A stretch of 64,000 nucleotides of DNA from Geodermatophilus tzadiensis (GTDB taxonomy: Bacteria; Actinomycetota; Actinomycetes; Mycobacteriales; Geodermatophilaceae). Both the position numbers and the translations under genes were made by a program. Where the stretch lies: assembly GCF_003002915.1 (NCBI RefSeq), contig NZ_PVTG01000009.1:124001-188000 (forward strand), in the 5' to 3' direction. Within the stretch, counting starts at the first letter, position 1. Each line of letters opens with the position of its first letter. The notes beneath the pieces are model-generated. The model was not told where the DNA came from, did no database searches, and was given only the letters and a program-made list of their open reading frames with translations. Of the stretch, positions 58,043 through 64,000 are shown piece by piece.

Positions 58043-60235
58043 TCAGCCGCTGGTGAGGACGACGAGCTGCGCGGTGGCCCGGGTCATCGCGACGTAGCGG
58101 TCGACCGCCCCCTCGACGCCGCCGCCGAAGGCCTCGGGGTCGACGAGGACGACGAGGTCGAACTCGAGCCCCTTCGCCAGCTCGGGGGGGAGCGACCGGA
58201 CGCGGGACGTCGCGCGGGACGTCGGATCGCCGATGACGCAGGCGGTCCCCTCGGCGTGCGCGGCCAGCCAGCCGTCGAGCACCGCGTCCCGCTGCGCGAC
58301 CGACCCGTGGACGACGGGCACGCCGCTGCTGCGGACGGAGGTGGGCACGTTGGCGTCGGGGAGCACGGCGCGGATGACCGGCTCGGCCTCGGCCATGACC
58401 TCCGCCGGTGTCCGGTAGTTGACGGTGAGGGAGGCCAGCCGCACGTCGCCGAGCCCGACCCGCCGCAGCCGCTCCTGCCACGTCTCGGGGAAGCCGTGCC
58501 GCGCCTGGGCGCGGTCCCCGACGACGGTCAGGCTCCGGGACGGGCAGCGCAGCAGCAGCATCTGCCACTCGGCGTCGGTGAGCTCCTGCGCCTCGTCCAC
58601 GACGACGTGCGCGAACGGCCCGGCGAGGGCGTCCCGGTCGGCGACCGGCAGGGCGGCCTGGTCGACCAGGGCGTCGCGGAGGTCGGCGTGGCGCAGGCTG
58701 GTCATCAGCAGCAGCTCGGAGTCGTCGGTGGCGATCAGCTCGTCGATGACCGCGGCCATGCGCTCCTTCTCCGCGGCCACGGTGGCGCAGTGCCGGCGCT
58801 GCCGCCGGGCGGCCTCCGGGTCGCCGAGCCGCTGCCGGGCGGCGTCGAGGAGCGGCAGGTCGGACACCGTCCAGGCCCGGGGGTCGGCGCGCTGCAGCAG
58901 CCGGACCTCGTCCGCGCCGAGCCAGGGGGCGCACCGGCGCAGGTAGGCCGGGACCGACCACAGGTCGGCGACGACGTCGGTCGCCTCCAGCAGCGGCCAC
59001 GCCCGGGTGAACACCGCGCGCAGCTGCCGGTCCCGCTGCAGCGCCTCGCGGACCTGGTCGGGGTCGACGTCGTCGTCCTCGAGCCGGTCGGCCAGGATCG
59101 CCAGCAGCTCCTCCCACACCTGCTCGCGGGCCTCGTTGTGCGGCGTCCCGGGCTCGCGCGCCTCGAAGGCCTCGGCCCAGTCGGCGGCGTCGAGGCGCAG
59201 GTCGGCCCAGGGCGTCTCGACCGTCAGGCCCCTGGTCGGGGGCTCCTCGTAGAAGCGGACCGCCGTCTCGACGGCGGCCACGAGGTCCGCCGACGCCTTC
59301 AGGGCGGCCACCCGCGGGTCGGCCTCGACCGTGGCCGTGGCCCCCTCGGGGACCAGGTCGCGCAGGGTGCAGGTGAGCACGCCCTCCTCGCCGAGGCCGG
59401 GCAGCACGTCGGAGACGTAGGCCAGGTAGGGCTGGTGCGGGCCGACGAACAGCACGCCGCCGCGGTGGTGGCCCAGCCGCGGGTCGGAGTAGAGCAGGTA
59501 GGCGGTGCGGTGCAGGGCGACGACGGTCTTGCCGGTGCCCGGCCCGCCGTCGACGACGAGCGGGCCCTGCGAGCCCGCGCGGACGACGGCGTCCTGGTCG
59601 GCCTGGATGGTGCCGAGCACGTCGCGCATCCGCGGCGACCGGCTGGTGCCCAGGCTGGCGATGAAGGACGACTGGTCGTCGAGTGCGGCGTGTCCCTCGA
59701 GCCCGTCGGGGGTGAACACCTCGTCCCAGTAGTCGGTGATCCGGCCGCGGGTCCAGCGGTACCGGCGGCGGCTGGCCAGCCCCATCGGGTTCGCGTGGGT
59801 GGCGCCGAAGAACGGCTCGGCCGCGGGGGAGCGCCAGTCGACGAGCAGCCGGCGGCCCGCGCTGTCGGTGAGGCCCAGGCGCCCGACGTACACCGGCTCG
59901 GCGCCGTCCGCACCGACCATGCGGCCCAGGCACAGGTCCAGGCCGAAGCGGCGCAGCGCGCGGAGGCGGGCGGTCAGCCGGTGCACCTCCAGGTCGCGGT
60001 CCAGCGCCTCCTGGCCGGTGCCACCGGGGGCTCTCCGCTCCGCCGCGAGGCGGTCGGACAGGTCCGTGATCGTCTGCCGGAGGCTCTCGGCGACGGCGGC
60101 GAAGTGCTCCTCGTCCCGCGCGACGAGCGCCGGGTCGGCCTTGGCGGCGAGGTGCGCGGGGAGGTCGAACGCGCCGGCCGGCGGCAGCGACGCGCCGGCG
60201 TCCCCGGTCTCCCTGGTCGTCGATGACAGGTGCAC
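58043..60235 (-). CDS. helR: RNA polymerase recycling motor HelR
   Basis: A 730-residue UvrD/Rep-like superfamily 1 ATPase of the HelD/HelR group that dislodges stalled or rifamycin-bound RNA polymerase. An N-terminal coiled coil (about 20-100) would enter the secondary channel. The Walker A motif GGPGTGKT is at about 230-237, Walker B in HVVVDEAQELTDAEW, and the final motif YVAMTRATAQLVVLT. GTG 60235 is chosen because GGGAG precedes it by 7 bp; the frame is open to 60307 but that would cover the regulatory element. A rifamycin-associated element lies 59 bp upstream. Confidence 0.87.
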   Translation of the reverse strand: MHLSSTTRETGDAGASLPPAGAFDLPAHLAAKADPALVARDEEHFAAVAESLRQTITDLSDRLAAERRAPGGTGQEALDRDLEVHRLTARLRALRRFGLDLCLGRMVGADGAEPVYVGRLGLTDSAGRRLLVDWRSPAAEPFFGATHANPMGLASRRRYRWTRGRITDYWDEVFTPDGLEGHAALDDQSSFIASLGTSRSPRMRDVLGTIQADQDAVVRAGSQGPLVVDGGPGTGKTVVALHRTAYLLYSDPRLGHHRGGVLFVGPHQPYLAYVSDVLPGLGEEGVLTCTLRDLVPEGATATVEADPRVAALKASADLVAAVETAVRFYEEPPTRGLTVETPWADLRLDAADWAEAFEAREPGTPHNEAREQVWEELLAILADRLEDDDVDPDQVREALQRDRQLRAVFTRAWPLLEATDVVADLWSVPAYLRRCAPWLGADEVRLLQRADPRAWTVSDLPLLDAARQRLGDPEAARRQRRHCATVAAEKERMAAVIDELIATDDSELLLMTSLRHADLRDALVDQAALPVADRDALAGPFAHVVVDEAQELTDAEWQMLLLRCPSRSLTVVGDRAQARHGFPETWQERLRRVGLGDVRLASLTVNYRTPAEVMAEAEPVIRAVLPDANVPTSVRSSGVPVVHGSVAQRDAVLDGWLAAHAEGTACVIGDPTSRATSRVRSLPPELAKGLEFDLVVLVDPEAFGGGVEGAVDRYVAMTRATAQLVVLTSG

Positions 60236-60293
60236 GTGGCGACTCCCGTGTCCGCAGGTCCGAGCTCCGGCCGGCGAGTGTGGAGCCCGACCC

Positions 60294-60312
60294 GGGACTT
60301 GCCGCAAGCCCC
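60294..60312 (-). promoter_or_regulatory. Rifamycin-associated element (RAE) upstream of helR
   Basis: On the minus strand the bases read GGGGCTTGCGGCAAGTCCC, which differs at one position from the RAE consensus I know from rifamycin-inactivating genes and helR genes (GGGGCTTGCGGCAAGGCCC). It lies 59-77 bp upstream of the helR GTG in the proper orientation. It predicts induction by rifamycins. Confidence 0.82.
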
Positions 60313-60458
60313 GGGGTGCGCTATACGTTCGAGTGGGAGGAGATGTGGTCCCTCTCCTCCGTCCTCCGCTCTCCTGCTCCCCGCGCAGCCGTGCCGTCCA
60401 CCGGCACGGGGCCCGGGGTCACGGCGGCGGCACGAGGACGGGTCCTCGGGGCCGGGGT

Positions 60459-62000
60459 TCAGTTGATGCAGCCGGTGTCCTCGGCGGTCCGGGGCTCCTC
60501 GGTCGGGGCCGCGGACCCGGACGGCGCCTCCGTCCCACCGCTGCCGGCGTCGCCGTAGCCCAGGACGAGCTGGACGGTGCCGGGCTCCGGTTCGTCGCTG
60601 ACCTCCGGAACGGCACCGGGGACCGCGGCCACCAGCGTGTCGGCCAGCGCCTCGTCGCCGGGGGCGTAGCGGACGACGGTCTGCTCGTGGTCGCTGGTGG
60701 CGGCGTTGCCGGTGGAGGTGACGACGAAGCCGGCGGCCTCGAGGTCGGCGGTGGCGTCGGCGGCCAGCCCGGGGATGCCCGAGCCGTTGTAGACCTCCAC
60801 CGACACCTCCGACGGCGCGACGGTGGCCGGCGCCCCCGCCGCGGGGGGCTCCGGCTCGGCCGACAGCGAGGCGAAGAACGCCCGCAGGGTGGCCGCGTCG
60901 GCCAGCCGCACGATGGAGCGGCCGTCGTCGTCCTCGGCGTCGGCGTCGGCGATCGGCACGGTCTGGAACCGGATGGCGTCGAGGCGCACCGCCTGCAGAT
61001 GCTGGGCCAGGTCGAGCAGGTCCAGGTCGTCGTCGATGGTCAGCGACCGCGACGCCGCCTCGATGAGCCGCCGCTGCGTGCCCAGGTCGAGCAGCGTGTC
61101 CTGGGAGAGGATCTTGCGCAGCACGCCGCCGATGAAGACCTGCTGGCGCACGATGCGGTCGAGGTCGCCGCGGGGGAGCGCGGGGCTGCCGTCCGGGCGG
61201 ACGCCGTGCCGCTGGCGGACGAAGGCGAGCGCGTCGGCGCCCTCGATGGTCTGCACGCCGGCGTCGAAGACCGCGCCGGAGTACGCGGAGTCGTCGACGG
61301 CCGAGCAGAGGTTGACCTCGACGCCGCCGACGACGCTGCTGAGCTCGAAGAAGCCGAGCAGGTCGACCTCGGCGTAGTGGTCGATCATCAGGCCGGTGAG
61401 CCCGCTGATCGTCTGCACGAGCAGCTGCCTGCCGCCGGCCCGGCGCTCCTCCTCCGGCGCGGAGTCGTCGACGTCGCCGTACCCGTACGCGTAGGCGGCG
61501 TTGAGCTTGTCCGTGCCGTGGCCCGGGATCTCGACGTAGGAGTCGCGGGGGAAGGAGACGAACGAGGCGCCCGACCCGTCGGCGGGGATGTGCGCCAGGA
61601 TCATCGTGTCGGTGTTCGTCCCCGAGTCGGTGCCGGCGCTGAACTCCTCGAGCTGCTCGGGGGTGAGGTCGGCGCGGCTGTCGTTGCCGACCAGCAGCAG
61701 GTTCGTCGCCTCGGCGGCGTCCTCGGCGTCGGCGTTGCCGGAGTCGGGGATGGCGTCGGTGCGGGTGACCGTGGCCTCGGCGACCCGGGTGAGGTACCAG
61801 CCCCAGCCGCTGGCGCCGAGCAGCACCACCGAGAGGACGGCGGCGACCGCACGCGCCACGACGACGCCCCGGCGGGTGCGGGGGGCCGGCTGCTGCGGAG
61901 CCTTCCCGGCGCCGTGCCCGTGGGCCGGGCGGCCGGCGCGCGGGTCCAGCCGGGCGGGCAGGGGGCGGTCGGCGGAGGCGCCGTCCTCGTCCCGGGTCAC
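60459..62000 (-). CDS. LytR-CpsA-Psr (LCP) family cell-wall ligase with LytR_C domain
   Basis: A 513-residue membrane protein: a cytoplasmic 45-residue tail, one membrane helix (VVVARAVAAVLSVVLLGASG), the extracellular LCP domain (about 100-320; NTDTMILAHIP, SFPRDSYVEIPG, VRQRHGVRPDGSPALPRGDLDRIVRQQ) and a LytR_C domain (about 400-480, VEVYNGSGIPGLAADAT). LCP proteins join arabinogalactan or teichoic-type polymers to peptidoglycan. The region 60313-60458 behind it holds nothing recognisable. Confidence 0.9.
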   Translation of the reverse strand: MTRDEDGASADRPLPARLDPRAGRPAHGHGAGKAPQQPAPRTRRGVVVARAVAAVLSVVLLGASGWGWYLTRVAEATVTRTDAIPDSGNADAEDAAEATNLLLVGNDSRADLTPEQLEEFSAGTDSGTNTDTMILAHIPADGSGASFVSFPRDSYVEIPGHGTDKLNAAYAYGYGDVDDSAPEEERRAGGRQLLVQTISGLTGLMIDHYAEVDLLGFFELSSVVGGVEVNLCSAVDDSAYSGAVFDAGVQTIEGADALAFVRQRHGVRPDGSPALPRGDLDRIVRQQVFIGGVLRKILSQDTLLDLGTQRRLIEAASRSLTIDDDLDLLDLAQHLQAVRLDAIRFQTVPIADADAEDDDGRSIVRLADAATLRAFFASLSAEPEPPAAGAPATVAPSEVSVEVYNGSGIPGLAADATADLEAAGFVVTSTGNAATSDHEQTVVRYAPGDEALADTLVAAVPGAVPEVSDEPEPGTVQLVLGYGDAGSGGTEAPSGSAAPTEEPRTAEDTGCIN

Positions 62001-62061
62001 GGCGCGAGGTTAGGGGCGACCGGCGTCCGGCAGGGGTCCGCGGCGCACGGCACCGCCCTCG

Positions 62062-62775
62062 TCAGGCGTCGAGGAGGGCCTGGGCCAGGCCGGCGGGCTG
62101 GGTGAAGCAGGCCTCGTGGCTGCCGGGGGCGCGCTGCGCGGTCACGCCGAGCCGGTCGGCGAAGCGGGCCCAGCCGTACTCGCCGGGCGGGAGGGCGACG
62201 TCGTCCTCGCTGAGCACGTAGGCGACCGGGACGCCGAGCTCGCCGGGGTCGATCGGCTCGACCGTCTCGGTGAAGTACTGGTAGGGGTGCGGCAGCAGCA
62301 GCGAGTGGACGACGCGCTGCGTCTCCTCGGCCGCGTCGTTCATGAAGGCCGCCTGCCAGACCTCGAGGGGCAGGGCGACCGAGTTGGTGCCGGAGGACTC
62401 GGCGAGCGAGGAGAACAGTTCCTGGTACGAGGGCGGCACCTCGTCCATCAGCGGCCGGCCGGCGGCCGGGACGAAGGCGCTCCAGTAGACGAGCCTGCGC
62501 AGCCGCGAGGCGACCGCCGGCGCCGCGCCGGTGATCGGGTAACCGCCCCAGCTGTGGCCGACGAGCGTGACGTCGCGCAGGTCCCGGCCCTCGATGAGGT
62601 CGACCACCGAGCGCACGACGTCGGCCAGCGTGTACCGGGTGGGGTCGTCGCCGTCGGCCAGCCCGGGCAGCGTGGGCGTGTGCACGGTGTGGCCGGCCGC
62701 GCGCAGGTGCTCGGCGACGGGGCGCCAGGCCCAGCCGCCGTGCCAGGCGCCGGTGACGAGGACGAAGTCGGACAT
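62062..62775 (-). CDS. Alpha/beta hydrolase (SABP2/esterase-like)
   Basis: A 237-residue alpha/beta hydrolase: VLVTGAWHGGWAWRPVAEHL at the oxyanion site, nucleophile elbow VGHSWGGYP with its Ser, and the last His in APGSHEACFTQP. It resembles the plant SABP2/hydroxynitrile-lyase-like group of small esterases. The ATG at 62775 is 7 bp from GAGGA. No operon partner. Confidence 0.82.
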   Translation of the reverse strand: MSDFVLVTGAWHGGWAWRPVAEHLRAAGHTVHTPTLPGLADGDDPTRYTLADVVRSVVDLIEGRDLRDVTLVGHSWGGYPITGAAPAVASRLRRLVYWSAFVPAAGRPLMDEVPPSYQELFSSLAESSGTNSVALPLEVWQAAFMNDAAEETQRVVHSLLLPHPYQYFTETVEPIDPGELGVPVAYVLSEDDVALPPGEYGWARFADRLGVTAQRAPGSHEACFTQPAGLAQALLDA

Positions 62776-63257
62776 GCGCACTCCTCGACGAGGGGTCGGT
62801 GTGCTGACCGTCTACCACGTCCGGCGTCCGGGCGCCCCCCTGACCAGCGCGGACGTGACGACGCCCGACGTCCACCCGCCGGCCGCCGTCGCCGGTGGCC
62901 GGGCACACCGCCAGGTGGTCGCAGCAGGCCGTGCCGCCGTTGGCGGTGGGGTCGTCCAGGTCCGACCGTGGTGGAGACAGCCGCCCGAGGTCAGGCGCGA
63001 CAGGCGGCGTGACGAGGAGCCTGCGGCACAGCGACCTCCAGGGGCCGGTGGCGTGCGGATCTCGACGTCTCCGGTGCGCCGTTTGGAGGAGCCGTCAGCT
63101 GATCGGATCCGTCACCGACTGCTCACCGGGTGCCGCCACACGCTACGACGGTTCCTCCATGCCAGGTCCCTGGGTCAGCTGCAGTGATCGGCGTCCCGTG
63201 CTGCGGGACGCTTGCCGAACCCAACGAGTGCGTCAACGGCTCGGCACGGAGGTCGCC
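62776..63257. other. 482-bp stretch without a convincing gene
   Basis: I see no protein with recognisable features here on either strand. A perfect 8-bp hairpin, GCGTCCCG-TGCTG-CGGGACGC (63191-63211), lies 46 bp before the lipoprotein start and may be a terminator or leader structure. An open frame from GTG 62801 to about 63187 is Arg-rich and lacks any motif. Confidence 0.5.
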
Positions 63258-64000
63258 ATGCTCGGTGGACGGGGGACCGGGGCGCTCCGGGCTCTTCCCC
63301 TGCTGGCCGTCCTGTTCGTCACGGCCTGTTCCGGTGCGGGGAGTGCCTCGTCCGCCGTCACCCGGGCGCCCGGGTCGAGCTCGACGGCGACGGCCGACTC
63401 GCTGCCCGACGAACCCGTGGATGGCCACCTCCTGTACTGGAGGACGGAGCGCCACGACTCGCAGGCGTTCCTCAGACTGGACGACGAGGGTGAGCACCAG
63501 CTCACCCAGCCCGACACCTTCTGTTGCCTGATGCGGGTCTCCCCGGACCGGGAGCACATCCTGACGATGCCGGTCGAGGACCTGTCGCCGGTGACCGGCG
63601 GGACGATCGGGATCGATGGCTCGGGGCCCTTCGAGCCGCTCCACCTGCTCGATCCCACGCTGAACCTCGTCCCTCAGGCGTGGTCACCCGACGGCTCGCG
63701 GATCGCGTTCGAGGGGTGGGACGACACGGACCCCACGCGGACGGGTGCGTATGTCGCCAACACCGACGGCACCGGCCTCGTACGCGTCACTGAGCGCCCC
63801 GGGATCCCGCACGACGCCCCGCTCGACTTCTCCCCGGACGGCACCCAGGTCGTCGTCTACCGCGCCGGCACGGAGAACGACAGTCAGACCGGCGGTGAGC
63901 TGTGGGTGAGCAACGTCGACGGGTCCGAGGCCCACGTCGTGGCGGACACCTCAGCCCACCCGGGCTTCTGGGCGCGTTGGTCCCCCGATGGCAGCCGCAT
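63258..64000 (+). CDS. TolB-like beta-propeller lipoprotein (3'-truncated)
   Basis: A 247-codon visible part that runs off the window. The N-terminus is a lipoprotein signal with lipobox FVTAC (Cys at residue 24), then a Ser/Ala linker. Three or more PD40 propeller units follow, each with the WSPDGSRIAF-like motif (AWSPDGSRIAFEG, DFSPDGTQVVVY, RWSPDGSR), in the style of TolB and of extracellular sensor domains. ATG 63258 has GGAGG 5 bp before. It is an outer-surface protein of unknown role; third-position GC seems lower than in most neighbours. Confidence 0.75.
   Translation, partial: MLGGRGTGALRALPLLAVLFVTACSGAGSASSAVTRAPGSSSTATADSLPDEPVDGHLLYWRTERHDSQAFLRLDDEGEHQLTQPDTFCCLMRVSPDREHILTMPVEDLSPVTGGTIGIDGSGPFEPLHLLDPTLNLVPQAWSPDGSRIAFEGWDDTDPTRTGAYVANTDGTGLVRVTERPGIPHDAPLDFSPDGTQVVVYRAGTENDSQTGGELWVSNVDGSEAHVVADTSAHPGFWARWSPDGSR

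Noticed and set aside
60223..60558. A plus-strand frame across the helR upstream region
   Set aside because: It runs through the rifamycin element and the LCP gene end, without ribosome site or motif.
62801..63187. An open frame of about 129 codons before the lipoprotein gene
   Set aside because: Arg/Pro-rich, no motif, no ribosome site, and composition matches non-coding GC-rich DNA.

Overview
The window comes from a very GC-rich (roughly 73-75 % by eye) actinobacterial chromosome. Frequent GTG starts, 4-bp ATGA/GTGA gene overlaps, leaderless-looking starts, a HelR-type RNA polymerase motor, a DUF2505 protein and a stress-sigma partner-switching operon fit Geodermatophilaceae (Blastococcus/Geodermatophilus/Modestobacter-like). 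The family placement is inference; there is no rRNA or marker gene to prove it. I see no rRNA, tRNA, CRISPR array, integrase or insertion sequence.

Layout. 1-8.2 kb: an L-rhamnose uptake and catabolism operon (two ABC permeases, the first cut by the window edge, binding lipoprotein, mutarotase, isomerase, fused aldolase/dehydrogenase, kinase). 8.3-11.7 kb: a SCO6745-like protein, an NmrA-like reductase and an unrecognised protein built of about 12-residue helical repeats. 11.9-17.8 kb: a sugar module (compact DapA-type aldolase, IlvD/Edd sugar-acid dehydratase, zinc sugar dehydrogenase, GH3 glycosidase) that together could run a non-phosphorylative Entner-Doudoroff-like route. 17.8-21.4 kb: an orphan antitoxin bracketed by two copies of a palindromic repeat, a TetR/MFS drug-efflux pair and a DUF5872 protein. 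21.4-28.2 kb: an IclR-controlled catabolic cluster (amidohydrolase; divergently a class III CoA-transferase, citryl-CoA-lyase-like protein, LigB- and LigA-type extradiol dioxygenase subunits, MDR oxidoreductase), the best candidate for an undescribed pathway.

28.2-36.3 kb: a secreted subtilase with a Trp-rich tail, a membrane GGDEF-EAL protein, an XRE-cupin regulator divergent from a thioredoxin-reductase-like/methyltransferase fusion, an alpha/beta hydrolase and a small secreted protein. 36.4-39.1 kb: a four-gene operon in which a sigma factor, a zinc anti-sigma motif and an RsbT-type kinase are one polypeptide, followed by RsbR-, RsbS- and RsbU_N-like proteins, all joined by 4-bp overlaps. 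39.1-43.2 kb: formamidase/acetamidase, APC permease, an AmiC-like binding protein without signal peptide, and a divergent MarR regulator.

43.2-54 kb: small Cys-rich proteins, acyl-CoA dehydrogenase, glycerate kinase, DinB-like protein, K+ channel with RCK-like domain, tail-anchored Ser/Thr kinase, a 43-residue ORF, a single-chain biotin-dependent acyl-CoA carboxylase, a small hypothetical protein and a DUF2505 protein. 54-64 kb: a Pro/Thr/Glu-repeat protein, DUF1232, TspO, DUF1761, an APH-like kinase, an ornithine-cyclodeaminase-like protein, HelR with a near-perfect rifamycin-associated element upstream, an LCP cell-wall ligase, an alpha/beta hydrolase and a TolB-like propeller lipoprotein cut by the right edge.

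Two dispersed hairpin families occur three times each: one of about 59 bp that begins at stop codons (8228, 20692, 52612) and a 22-bp GTGCAC palindrome (4639, 17799, 18144). Function calls rest on motif recognition and context without database searches.
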